DNA of 64,000 nucleotides from Phytophthora colocasiae (GCA_018806915.1 JAGKQI010000045.1:434001-498000); one strand, 5' to 3'; numbered from the stretch's first letter, positions 40,156 to 51,098 are shown. Notes: generated by a model not told the origin, from the letters alone. Numbers and translations are program-made.

Positions 40156-43100
40156 GTGAGTTCGACTGTTCGCATCTGCCCTGGTGGTCAAGCTCTGGTA
40201 GTGTCGGAAGTCCGTGGCCAAGCGAGCGATGGACAAACTGTGTTGGTTGAAGGAGTCCCCGGATTGGACGGGACCGTGCGAGTTGCCCGTACGCTCTGTA
40301 CTGTGAACCAAGGGAAGTTATTGGTTGAAGTCTGCAATGCTTCTACCGAGGAACTGATCATCAAGAAAGGTACTCTGGTTGCTGCCGCCACGGTAGTGCC
40401 GGAGTCGGCTTTCGAGTTCGAGTCTCCGGTGACTCCGCTGTCGAACAGAGATTCGAGGCCTGTCGAGTCCCGGAAAACTACTGAGGAAGACTGGGTGCAC
40501 TCTGTAGTGAGTGCTGCCGGCGCTACTACCGACTCGCCTCACCACTCCATGCCGAACCTCGAAAAGGAGCTAACTGAGGAGTTTGCAGTTGACTTCACCG
40601 ATTCGAAGCTGAGTGAGGAACAGAAGAGGCTGTTCAGGCAGACACTTGGGTCCTTCCGAGACTTGTTTGTCGAGACCTCCATGAAACCCGGTCGAACTCA
40701 CTTGCTCGGAGTTCGAGATAGACACTGGTGACCACCCCCCTATCAAACAGCGACCCTATCGCGTCTCCAAAGCTGAAGGTGATGTAATGGAGGCCGAAGT
40801 GCAGCAGTACCTGGACTTGGGACTCATTCGACCCTCGAGTAGTCCTTGGGCTAGTCCTGTACTGATGATACGCAAACCCGACGGAGGTATCCGCTTCTGT
40901 ATCGACTACCGTCGACTCAATGCAGTGACTGTGAAGGACTGTTATCCGATGCCACTCATCGACGACATCCTGGACGTACTAGGAAATGCTAGCTCTTCTC
41001 TACAATGGATATTGCCTCGGGGTACTGGAATGTGCCGATGGCAGCGGGCAGTGTCGGGAAGACGGCCTTCGCCTGCAAATTTGGACTGTTCGAGTGGCTA
41101 GTTATGCCATTTGGACTGTGCAATGCAGTGCCTGCATTTGAGCGACTTATGGAAGGAGTGTTAGTCGGCTTGAAGTGGCGAACTTGTTTAGTCTACTTGG
41201 ACGACTGTGTAGTGTTCAGTGACGACTTCCCAACTCACCTCGTGCGACTTCGGCAAGTACTCGAGCGCTTCAGGACTGCCGGTTTTAAACTCAAGATGAA
41301 GAAGTGCAAGTGGGGTCGTGACCAAGTGGCCTTCCTCGGTCACATAGTCACTCCCTCGGGTATACTTCCCAATCCTGAGAAGGTGAAGGCAGTCATGAAT
41401 GTCGAGCGACCGAGTGACCTCCGTGCGGTTCGCGCGTTTCTAGGCCTGACTAGTTACTTCCGGAGGTACATACCGGGGTATGCCGCTATCTCCGCACCTA
41501 TCGAGAGGCTGAAGGCCAAGGGTGTTCCCTTCGAGTGGAGTCCTGATTGCGAGTCCGCTTTCGTACAACTGAAGCGTAAGCTAGTGGAGCCTCCCATTCT
41601 AGTCTACCCGGACTTCAACAAGCGGTTTAAGCTCTATGTCGACTCCTCGAAGCTAGCAGTGGGTGCCTGTTTGATGCAAGAAGTCGCCGGTCGTGACCGA
41701 GCTATCGCCTACGCTAGTAAATTACTAGTTGGGTCAGAGAAGAACTGGGTGAACAACCAGAACGGCACTTCGGAGATCGAGTGCTGGGGAATCGTGTGGG
41801 CGACCCGCAAATTCAGGTGCTACCTCGACCGTTACGAGTTCGATCTCTTCACCGACCATAAGGCACTACTGTGGGTGTTCAGTGACGCTAATAGAACTAG
41901 CAACGCTAAACTAGCCAGGTGGGCGATGGAGCTGTCCCAGTTACGGTTCAAAGTGTATCACCGGCCTGGTACTTCCATGGGCCACGTGGACGGACTCTCT
42001 AGACTACGTGCAGTGACTGTCAGTGCTGTTACTATGGCCGAGCTACTGAACGAAGCTAACGAGGATGAACCGGCTTCTGCTCTGGTCGGGGAGAGTGAGA
42101 CTGAAGTCGCGGCGGAAGAAGTCGCTAGAACGACTCCTACTAACACCGGAGGAAGTGATCAAGTCGTGGTCGGGGAGCGACTCCCTGACGAAGAGCATAC
42201 TGTCGAATCTACTACTCCGACCTCGACGCCTGACGAGGCTTCTCTTGACGAAGAACAACTACTAGTATCACCCATCGACGTGTTCGGCCTGGATCAAGCC
42301 CGTTTTAAAGAAGAACAGAAACGCACCCCTTGGATACTGGCGATGATTGCTTTCCTAGAGAGTGGCGCACTGGCCCTCGACGCTCAAATGCGAGCGAAGG
42401 TGTTGTCCTTGGCCCCCCACTACACTATGAAGAACGGTATCCTGATGCGACGAGTACACTTGAAAGCTCGAGCCGGCCCAGCTCGATCACTAGAAGTGCC
42501 AGTGATTCCGATCACTTACATCGCTACTGTGCTACACCACTGTCACTCCGATGTCTTCGCTGCTCACGTGGGAGTCACTAAAACTATGGACAAAGTGCGA
42601 AAGCACACCTACTGGCACGGTTGGAAGAAGGATGTCGCTGAGTATGTCCGCGAGTGTACTGTTTGTGGAAGTGGCAAAGGCTACCGCCCGTGGCGAAATG
42701 GACTCATGCAGAAAATGCCGATACAAGAACTGTCTGGTCCTTTTTCACTTCTAGTGGTGGATGCTGTTGGCCCTCTCGTGACTACTCCTAGAGGCAACAA
42801 ATTTATCCTGGTGTTTGCGGACTACTTCACCCGGTGGGTAGAAGCGTTTGCAGTTGAGCGTTTGGATTCTGTGACTTTTGTGGAAATCATGGTGAACGAA
42901 GTGATATCACGACATGGAGTGCCTGAAAGCTACTAAGTGACCAAGGGTCCAACTTTATCTCCGAGTTGGCAAGGTCGCTGTACGAGACTCTAGGGATTAA
43001 AAAGTTGTTTGGGGCGGCTTATCATCCACAAACTCAGGGACTCGTCGAACGCTTCAACGGAACTCTAATTGGAATGCTACGCATGTATGTGAGTGAGTCC

Positions 43101-43991
43101 CAAGATGACTGGGACTTGTATCTACCTAGAGTACTCTTCGCCTATCGGACTTCCTTTCACGAAGCCCTGGGTGACTCTCCGTTCTTCAGTCTGTATGGTC
43201 GTGACCCGGTGCTACCTCTCGACTTGGCTTTCTTGAACACTTCCTCGCAGTGGAAGAGTAATGAGGTCGCGACTTACCGACGTCGACTCTACCTGTCTCT
43301 ACGCGATACTCGTCGACTGGTCGAAAGGCAACTACTCAAGGCACAGAGTCGCCATGGACAGCGACTCCACAGTCAAGTGTCTGTGAAGTTTGAGGAAGGT
43401 GATGCTGTCTGGGTCTACCAGTATTTCAGGGCTCGCCGAGGAGAAAAGACTTCGAAGAAGTTAGCTTTCTCCTGGCATGGTCCTTACCGAATAGTTGGTA
43501 CTGTCGGTGAGAACGCCTACCGCGTCGCAATCCCTACTCACCCTAACAGAGTAGTCACCATCAATGTGAATCGTCTCAAACCCTTCCGGGGTCGCTGGAG
43601 TCGACCTTTTCCTACCGAAGTACCTGAAGGCATTACTACTACTCCGGGCGAGGACGACGAGGGTCCACTCGCTGAGGAGGACTTACCCTCGACGAGCTAT
43701 ATCGAGCGACTTGTCATTGGATCTGAAGAGACTGCTTTCGCTGGAGCGAGTCTACCGGTGGTCGACATACTTGCTCGAAGAAAGAAGGCTGGTGAGTTGC
43801 AGTATCTAGTGCTACTTGCTACCTACGAGACGAGTTGGTTGCCTGCGACTTCACTCCGCCCCGATTTTGACGTGTTGATCACAGCATTTGAGGGTACTAG
43901 GCGAAAGGAGCGGGGACTCCCTCAACTCCGCCGTAGTGCTCGGCTGGTTGACGCCAACGCGGCTGTCGACGAGGATGAATTACTCTTTTAA
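40156..43991 (+). pseudogene. Gypsy-2 reverse transcriptase, RNase H and integrase
   Basis: Polyprotein in frames 40156-40731, 40787-41101, 41005-42936 and 42966-43991. Reverse transcriptase: GLIRPSSSPWASPVLMIRKP, FCIDYRRLN, MDIASGYWNV and catalytic CLVYLDDCVVFSD. RNase H: LYVDSSKLAVGACLM and LFTDHKALLWVF. Integrase: HHCHSDVFAAHVG...CTVC zinc module, LLVVDAVGPL, the second Asp region at about 42940 and QGLVERFNGT, followed by a long C-terminal tail to 43991. One-base shifts near 40735, 41000 and 42928 separate the frames. Only the shifts prevent a full polyprotein. Confidence 0.88.
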
Positions 43992-44545
43992 GTGATGAGT
44001 CGGACTAGTCAAGACAGTGACGACTCCTCTTGACGATAAGTCCTGCGATGCGAGTGTTCGAGCGGAACACTCTTCTCTACATTTTCGACTACGTTTGGAC
44101 GGTCTAATGACTGTCCCTGCATAATCCTGTGAACTTTCAACGACTGCCTTGCTGAGGATACTCTCAACTGTGCCGTGACTGCCGACTACTACGAGACGAT
44201 GAAATGGACTTCACTTGGCGGCAACTACTACTTGATGATTTACTACTACTGGATGACCACTGCTTATTTGGGGACTATCGACTACTCGGTGACTTTGGTG
44301 GTCCGGTGACTCCTCTTCTCCTGGTGATCATCGACGGAGTGGAGCTGTCTTGTGACTCCGGGTGTCACAAGACTAGGGAGATACTCCACCGCGAGGAAGA
44401 GCGACGGTTTTGACTGGAAATAATGGAGGTGAAACGAGAAGGCGACTTGAGATTACGCGGTTAAAATTTGGTGACTACACGAAGCGATATAAACTGCCAT
44501 CCTACTCCTGCGTCGAAGCCCTTCCACTCGTTCGCGCTAACTTTG

Positions 44546-46180
44546 TTAAGTTGGCACTGGCGGCTTCTCCTCGTCAAGGTCGTCCTCCTCGAAGTCGCTT
44601 TCGTCTTCGGACCCGCTCTCCTCTGATCCCCTTTTTCCTCGGAACCCCTTTAGCGGCGTGGCTATCTCGGCCGTGGGGCTGCCGTCCGGGCGAAAGCAGA
44701 GAGTGAATCCTGGCACGCTCTCCTCTTTAACACTGAACGCTGGAATGGGAGAGGGCTGATAGTTGCCGGCTTTCACCTTCTCCTTGATCTCCTTCTCCTT
44801 CTTCTCGATGCGACCACTGTGAGTCAACTTGTACCAAACACCGGAGAGTCGATCGCCCACCCAACGTTCCTTGTCGGGATCCTCCTTCGAACAGACATCC
44901 CTACGGACTAAGGCCAGAGCTTCGTCCGTCAGCCGGTACTCAGGCTTTTGATCTGGATCCAAAGCGTTGGTAGACACCAGCAAGGATGTAATGTTGCGAA
45001 ACCCTCCCTGGTCCAATTGGAAGGGCTTCAAAGCCCCTTTGACGCGAGCGTGATACGCCTCTCGATCCTGCGAGTATAAGCTCGTGAGATTCATCATCGT
45101 GGGACCCTCGTACTTGTTCGCGTCCGGGGCGTTCTTGCCTGGCTGTCCGCCCATCCACATCAATCGTCGATCCGGTTCGACACCTTCGAAGAGCCGCAGG
45201 AATCCGTAGTAACCCCAACTTTCGATACAGCGACTTAGGAACTTGAGCCGCTCGGTGCACGCCAACTGTTTCCAGCGGCGACGCTGACCCCGAGCAGTAG
45301 TACTCCTTAGAGGAGCGTTGAGCTGCCACTCAAAGAAGCGACTTCGATTCGCCATCCAGAAGCGCCAGTGAGCGATGTGTAGATCCCTGTTCTCGAGAGG
45401 GTCGTACCACACTTTAGAGTGTTCCCATGGATACGCGAGCTCGAAACAAAACTTGTTCATGTTAGCCGCTCGACGGTAGATGGCTTCGACGTCGGCCGAG
45501 ATTCTGACCGGAGTGTTGTCGGCCAACACTAGAGGACTAAAGTCGGTCTCGGGTGGAGTCGCTGTCGCGTCTTCTGATTCTCTCGCCTTCTTGGACTCCT
45601 GGGGGCTCTTAGACGACGACTTTCGCTTGCCCAACACCGAAGGAGACTGATCCTTGCCGAGGGCCAGGAGGGCTGCACTCGTAGCCGCCTCGGATGCCGT
45701 CGTTTTCCCCTTCTTCTTGGGAACCTTTTGCCTAGGAGTTATCTTCGCGACGGAGGAGCCTTGCCGTGGATTACAGGTGCCGAGCTAACTTCTGGGTTTG
45801 GGAGGTCGTGGGTGTTCGAGAATCGCTCATGGACATACGCATTAGTGGCTTCACGTTGTGCCGAAGGTTTAGGCAGCAACATCACTGGGTCCGTGAAGGC
45901 CAAGTCCTTGTCGTCCGTGTCGTCGAGGATGGACAGAGCAATCTGGTCCAAGACAAATAGTCCGGAAGAGCCTTCGTTTCACAGATAATTTCTCCCTCAT
46001 GGCCGTCCAGAATTCTCGTTGTGCTTGCTTCTTGACCCTCTCCTCGGACGAAGTTACTCCGGGTGCGATAATTGCGGTGATCTGCTTGACTATTTCGTCG
46101 TTCAGAGATGCTGTGGCTGGTGCCGAGGAGGACGGCGAAGCTGGACGTGGCGTGCCTGGGGCGGACTTAGTCGCTCCCAT
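44546..46180 (-). pseudogene. Gypsy-2 antisense ORF, predicted nuclear protein, unknown function
   Basis: A minus-strand coding stretch of about 545 codons starting at ATG 46180 (MGATKSAPGTPRP). The longest unbroken part is 44546-45637 (363 codons), which is also open upstream to about 45730. One-base shifts near 45965 and 45740 divide it. It has a Pro/Ser-rich start, a Lys-rich area with NLS-like VPKKKGK and GKRKSSSKSPQESKKARE, a Trp-rich globular middle (HWRFWMANRSRFFEWQL) and an acidic tail (EESGSEDESDFEEDDLDEE). It matches no protein I know. Its position, antisense between pol and the 3' LTR, resembles the extra antisense genes of plant Tat/Ogre-type elements such as Grande. Confidence 0.65.
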
Positions 46181-46583
46181 CGTTCACAGGAAGGCGGTGA
46201 CTGGAATCTGTGGTCTTGGTGCCGGAGCCGTAGCGAATTGAAGAATGAGAGCCACTCGTTGGCTGTAAGGTTGACTATACGGTCCCCTGAGTACTCCTCT
46301 GAGAACTCTGCCTTCAGATCCCCTTGTACCCTGGGACGAGAGGTGCGTGTTTCCGGGTAATTCCCGCGAAAGACTTCGGGGATTGATGAGAACGGCTCAG
46401 TGGAATTTCTTGAATATTTCTTCATACAACGGTCAAGTGTAAGCTCCTCGACCTCCTATCGAGTCGGACCCTTTGCTTGACCGGGCTTGGCGCTGAGTGA
46501 ACACTCCTGCCATTTTCTCTTTCGACTCCTCCGAATTAAGTGACTCTCGTGACTCCTACCTGCGACTTCTACCTGACTCCACC

Positions 46584-47754
46584 ATGTACGAGCTGCTACT
46601 GTCCGCGTACGAGAACTACTTCAGTCTCGAGCTACTCCTGCTTACCTAACTACTGTGCTGCTCTGGGTACTGACGTCTTCGGTCCGTGGAGTAGCCTGGT
46701 CATTGACGACTCAAGCCTGGATGGTGGTGTCTGTGAACTCGTCGATACTATTCAATTTTGTGACTCGATACCAGGAAGTGCTTAGCGACCCCGAGCTCAA
46801 CCAACTCGCTGGACCGTCGTACGTGTTCGCTCTGTGGAACGCTTTCTTTGCCGTCCCTGTCCAAGTACTGGAGGAGGGTGAAGATGAATATGGTCCGTAC
46901 GGGGTAATGTTACGGAGTTGGTGGGCCGCCTTATTGGTCACTTTGGCGACTACCTCCCGGATTTGAGCATGCGTTCGGGATATTCCTACTTGGCTTACTC
47001 TCGCGCTACGTGGGAGGCTTGGGCAACCGTTGGTCAGCGAGTCCTGGCCATCGTCAAGGGTTGCTGCTGGTTCATTCTACTAGTACTCTCGCTGGTCATT
47101 CACGTGCCTATGATGCTGTACGACCTGTTGGAGTTCGTGACTCTGGGAACTGCTGGTTTAGCCGTGGTGCTCGTGGTGACGAATTTATTCAACCTAGTGT
47201 TCGCGTGGACTCGCTGGCTAACTCCCACTACAGGCGTCATTGTTGCTGTCGGAATTGTGACCCATGGTTGGCGATTTGGCCAAGGAAGTAGCCGTCTGAA
47301 GAGTGCTGCTCCCCGATTTGTGGTGAAGAAGGCGCTAAAATCTGTGCGCCGCGAAGTGAATCGATGCAACCGTCGAGAGGCTGCTTGCCTTGCTAGTCTC
47401 AGAAGTTCCGTAGTTCCCGTCGAAACCGTCCGCCCTACAGTTACTCTCTCTGAAGGGAGGAGCTCCGTCCTTCCGAGCGAAACTCCGAACGAGGTTTCGA
47501 CTACTACTCCTTCGCTGACTACTTACCGTCCTGAGGTCGAGTCTGGCTTTGTTCTCAGTAGCGATGAGCAACGCGTCGTGCAGTGCCTCTGCGACATGGG
47601 GCACGGCCGTGCCGATCGCGGACGCTCGGCTCTTGGTCGGGGAGTTTGTCCCGTGCCCGGGAATATGACGTTCGAACCTGCGTGTACGGCTGTGCCCCAT
47701 GCCTCGGGGCCTTGTCATTCGTCACACTCGTCGTGTTGTGACCACTTGGCGTAG
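46584..47754 (+). pseudogene. Gypsy-2 sense ORF after pol, membrane-protein-like
   Basis: Plus-strand frames 46655-46966 and 46918-47754 join across one shift near 46940 to give a protein with several hydrophobic stretches: CCWFILLVLSLVIHVPMMLY, TLGTAGLAVVLVVTNLFNLV and TTGVIVAVGIVTHGW. A basic region (RREVNRCNRREA) and a Ser/Thr-rich tail follow, running into the 3' LTR. Position after pol is where some LTR elements carry an envelope-like gene. No furin site, signal peptide or known fusion module is visible, so this is only 'membrane-protein-like'. Confidence 0.5.
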
Positions 47755-48071
47755 TGTTCCGTCCGAGGTCCACTCCGGGTACGTCCCCGTTTACTACCGT
47801 CTGTGCCGTCTATCTACATCCTCCCGCGAGTGTCGTGCGGAGGAGGACACTCTCAAGGACTCCCGCTCTAGTGTTTCGACGAAGTCACCCTTACAAGTGT
47901 GCATTGGAGCAGTGAGTTCCCGGCATAACTAGTCAGTCGTGATTTTACCTGCTAAGAAGAAGAACAACAACAAGACACTTACATTTGTTTCAGTTAAGTC
48001 TTCTGCCTCCCTGCCCGGACCTGCACTCACATAACAGCCCGCTAGTACCCGATCCTTATCAGGTCGCGACA
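47647..48071 (+). repeat. Gypsy-2 3' LTR
   Basis: 425 bases, matching 34875-35303 apart from about four one- or two-base indels and a few substitutions. A G-rich tract (GGTCGGGGAG, 47635-47644) immediately upstream is the polypurine tract candidate. GTGT follows at 48072. Confidence 0.92.
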
Positions 48072-48132
48072 GTGTTAACGAAAAGGGGTGGTAAATCTCG
48101 AAAGTAGTCCAAGCCAAACTCGACTTCTTCAT

Positions 48133-48150
48133 TCATTCCAGAATTTGCCA
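48133..48150 (+). promoter_or_regulatory. CRN core promoter (initiator plus flank)
   Basis: TCATTCCAGAATTTGCCA, the best match in the window to the oomycete initiator/flanking-region pattern, 31 bases before the CRN pseudogene ATG at 48164. Confidence 0.6.
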
Positions 48151-48163
48151 ACTTGAAGGAACG

Positions 48164-48588
48164 ATGAAGCTCTTTTGTGCGATCGTTGACGAAGCTGGAA
48201 GCCCGTTCGATTTCGATATCGACGACACCGTGTCGGTTTCTGCTTTAAATAAAGCAATCAAAGCGAAGAACCAAAACAAGTTGAAGGGTGCTGATGCGGT
48301 TGATCTGAAACTCTAGGAGAAAGAGAAGAAGGAAGAGAATGGCGAGGAGAAATGGCTGACTGAAGATGAAGTGGAGAAAGTTGTGCATGACACCAGTGGC
48401 TACACTCAGCTACCAGTTCCTTACGCGGAGTTACGAGACGGTGGCTTGGCTAGTGAAGATTTGGGAGAAGTGAGCGAAGGAGATAATGCAGCTGGATTGG
48501 GTCATATTCACGTGTTGGTGCAACAAAGTCCAAGGCAAACTTCTACCGGCAAACGCACTCGAGGGTTCGTTGATGATAGGACTCTAGT
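48164..48588 (+). pseudogene. CRN N-terminal fragment lacking the LFLAK motif
   Basis: Begins MKLFCAIVDEAGSPF and ends with GFVDDRT. The HIHVLVQ segment near the CRN domain border is present. At about 48313 the sequence reads a TAG after LKL, and the LFLAK residues with the following about ten codons are missing, so the segment associated with host-cell delivery is lost. At 48588 it switches to MTP9 sequence of opposite orientation. Confidence 0.8.
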
Positions 48589-49075
48589 TTGAGTATCGAT
48601 TATGACCGTAGGAACGCCCTCCAGAACGCACATGACCCTTGTACCATGAATATGTTTCTTCTCGACGTACAAGTTTGATAGCTCTTGGACAACCAACTTA
48701 ACCAAAATCGCTCCGATGAAAAAATCAAACGTGACGGAACCGTTAGCAACTATCATCTGCCCCTCCTATTTTCGATAATGCGGCTCAGTAGGAATCTGCT
48801 TGACGAAAGCTTTCCAAGTACCGGAGAACAGTACTCGGAAAGTTCACGTCAAGCAGATTTTTTCATCCTGTAGTAAAATTGCTCGGTTTGAAGTAAAAAA
48901 CAAATCAGCAAAAAATAAAAATATCAGCATAACACTCGATCATGTAGTTAAATGTTGCAGGCTCAACCTGAGCCAGATATGTATGAATGTAAACGCGTTT
49001 CGCTTGCCTCCGGGTTCCTCAGATATGCCACAAGATAATCAAAACCAAGAACCACAATGATGGTGGGCATTTTTT
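48589..49075 (-). pseudogene. MTP9: internal fragment
   Basis: SVTFDFFIGAILVKLVVQEL, LYVEKKHIHGTRVMCVL and PTVIIDTQTR match MTP4 residues about 282-334. Weaker traces corresponding to the preceding loop (PATFNY-like region and CYAD) extend to about 49000. Several stops are present and both ends are missing. It is sandwiched between two CRN copies. Confidence 0.65.
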
Positions 49076-49159
49076 TAACCGCCGGTACTTATTTTACTTT
49101 CCGTAATTTACCGCTGACGTGCATCTTCGTGAGACATAATGACCCGCTACAAAAAGTTC

Positions 49160-49175
49160 TCATTCGAGAATCTGA
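49160..49175 (+). promoter_or_regulatory. CRN core promoter (initiator plus flank)
   Basis: TCATTCGAGAATCTGA, 22 bases before the ATG at 49182. The same module is found before the broken CRN fragment at 14834. Confidence 0.55.
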
Positions 49176-49181
49176 GGAAAG

Positions 49182-51098
49182 ATGGTGAAACTCTTCTGTG
49201 TGTTCGTTGGAGTGGCGGGAAACGCGTTCGAGGTGGACATCGACGACAGTGAGTCGGTGGGGGGCCTGAAGAACGTGATATGGAATAATATCAAAGAAAA
49301 GTTTGTAAACGACGAGAGATTCAAGGGTGTCGTTGCAATGGATCTACAGCTCTTCCTGGCGAAGAGAAAGCATTTGAAGGTGGAGGCGAAAGAGAATGGA
49401 GAAGAAAATGGTGAGAAAGAATGGCTGACTGAAGAAGAGGTACAGAACGGCGTGCATGACACCAGTGGCTACACTCTCCTATCTTATCCTGGCGCGGAGC
49501 TACGAGACGTTGGCTTGGCTAGTAAAGATTTGGGCGAAGTGAGCGAAGGAGGTAATGCTGCTGGATTGGGCCATATTCACGTGATGGTGCAAGTTCCGAG
49601 GCAAACTTTTACAGGCAAACGCACTCGAGAACAAGAATGGTTCGTTGATGATAGGATGATAAAGAAGGCTAAAGTGGATGGAGATGAAATTCAGTATTTT
49701 ACTATGGACCAGTTCCCGCTCATAGCACATCCGGTGGAGAGGTACAACAAAATTATGGAGAGGGACGCGTACCGAGTGATCTTTGCAGAATTAATGGATA
49801 GAGTGAAGAAGTCTTTTGAAACCCGATCTCCGGCCAATTTGGTTGTGACAGGAAATTCCGGCACGGGGAAGAGTTGGTTCTACCTCTACTGCATCTTTCA
49901 GCTAATATTGGGGAACAAAGAAGGAGTGGAGGAGTTCCCTGCGTTCGATTTGGTGCTGAATTTCGACAATGATTATCAATTGTACGATGACGAAACGAAG
50001 GAGTTCGTTAGATTAAACGAAGAGGAAGTGCATGAACGGCGTAACCAATACCGTGTGCTTCGGCTTGTGGAGAGTAAATCATCGCATCTTATGGGTTGGA
50101 AAGGAGTCTCCATTCTATTTGCTTCCCCCGGACTGGATGGGATGAATAACTACTTAAAAGTCGACTCGTTTAGATATATTATGCCAGTGTGGAGTTTGGA
50201 AGAGCTGCAAGACTGCAACTCGCTCCTTGACGACAAGCTCAAAGTACGAGAAGATGTTTTGATTACGAGGTACAACAAGTTTGGTGGGATTCCACGATTC
50301 ATTTTCTGTTATTCGGATCCCCGAAACGAGCAAGAACTGAAGGCGGCGCTTAGCGGACACAGTGCGATGGATATCATTTCTTACATCCGACGGCAATGTA
50401 CGGTGACAGATGAAAATGATCGCGTATTTGCAATGGTACCGAGCCGACCAGATTTTCGCGACGCCGGTCATCTCGATGTTTTGTCCAACTACGTCACTGA
50501 GAAAGTCGTTTCCAAAGCATTCGACGATGGAATTCAAGCGGTATCGGACTTTGCGCTAGAAGCTGTTGACGACTCTCGATATGGATCCGTTCGAGAGAAA
50601 ATGTACGAAGTGTTGTGCCACAAATGGTTCGAACTACCTAGAAAGCGCATATTACAAATACGCTCGTTGACTTCACAGAGGGTGAAGGAAGTCACTTTGA
50701 GGGAGATGCAAACGATCCGGTTCTCGTCTCTCAACGACATTAAAGTTTTCCAGCCGTATACTTACTACTGGCCGTCGTCGAAAGTATTTTGTGCGCTGGA
50801 TGCATTCTTTACGACCGGGAATGACTGTTTCGGCTTGAAGATGACTAGAAACCTGGATCACGGCATCAAGGCTGCACCGCTGAATACGCTTTTGACGTGG
50901 CTGAAAGATGTTGGAATTGATCAAGAGAATTTCCACTTTGTGTTCGTGGTTCCAAGCCACCTGGCTGGGTCTTTCAAGATGCAAAGGATTTGCAATACAG
51001 CAGTCTGTGAAGTCGTTACCCAGACGTCAGGCGTTTCTACCGTAAACCAGTACGTCGGTGCATTGGACGTGGTCGTGGGAAATCGTTCCCGACGCTAG
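49182..51098 (+). CDS. CRN: Crinkler (CRN) effector, LFLAK-DWL with P-loop NTPase-like C-terminal half
   Basis: 638 intact codons from ATG 49182. Residues 1-61 form the ubiquitin-like CRN N-terminal domain ending in LQLFLAK (55-61). The DWL-type region follows to HVMVQVP (133-139), the classical border to the variable C-terminal effector part. A Walker A P-loop, GNSGTGKS, is at 224-231. The C-terminal 130 residues include LDAFFTTGNDCFGLKM, a segment often found at the end of NTPase-bearing CRNs where a restriction-endonuclease-like fold has been proposed. There is no cleavable signal peptide, as in many CRNs. CRN proteins are delivered into host cells and accumulate in the nucleus; this specific activity is not established. 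The promoter module is at 49160. It is the best-preserved CRN here. Confidence 0.88.
   Translation: MVKLFCVFVGVAGNAFEVDIDDSESVGGLKNVIWNNIKEKFVNDERFKGVVAMDLQLFLAKRKHLKVEAKENGEENGEKEWLTEEEVQNGVHDTSGYTLLSYPGAELRDVGLASKDLGEVSEGGNAAGLGHIHVMVQVPRQTFTGKRTREQEWFVDDRMIKKAKVDGDEIQYFTMDQFPLIAHPVERYNKIMERDAYRVIFAELMDRVKKSFETRSPANLVVTGNSGTGKSWFYLYCIFQLILGNKEGVEEFPAFDLVLNFDNDYQLYDDETKEFVRLNEEEVHERRNQYRVLRLVESKSSHLMGWKGVSILFASPGLDGMNNYLKVDSFRYIMPVWSLEELQDCNSLLDDKLKVREDVLITRYNKFGGIPRFIFCYSDPRNEQELKAALSGHSAMDIISYIRRQCTVTDENDRVFAMVPSRPDFRDAGHLDVLSNYVTEKVVSKAFDDGIQAVSDFALEAVDDSRYGSVREKMYEVLCHKWFELPRKRILQIRSLTSQRVKEVTLREMQTIRFSSLNDIKVFQPYTYYWPSSKVFCALDAFFTTGNDCFGLKMTRNLDHGIKAAPLNTLLTWLKDVGIDQENFHFVFVVPSHLAGSFKMQRICNTAVCEVVTQTSGVSTVNQYVGALDVVVGNRSRR

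Larger units (their letters stand above)
34875..48071 (+). mobile_element. Gypsy-2: giant 13.2 kb Ty3/gypsy element with extra ORFs
   Basis: Bounded by direct repeats 34875-35303 and 47647-48071 with termini TGTC...GACA and flanked by GTGT on both sides. Order on the plus strand: gag with two zinc knuckles, a linker ORF, a long protease ORF, reverse transcriptase, RNase H, integrase. Between integrase (ends 43991) and the 3' LTR lie 3.6 kb with a large antisense frame (44546-46180) and a plus-strand membrane-protein-like frame. The LTRs differ by about four small indels and a few substitutions, so the insertion is fairly young. Several pol frames nevertheless carry single-base shifts. Confidence 0.93.

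Noticed and set aside
44204..44706. Short plus-strand frames after Gypsy-2 integrase
   Set aside because: Low-complexity, Asp/Leu-rich, with no domain. The second overlaps the C-terminal end of the antisense ORF.
48071..48300. Possible full CRN gene starting at 48164
   Set aside because: TAG after about 50 codons, LFLAK deleted, and the sequence changes to MTP at 48588; listed as pseudogene.
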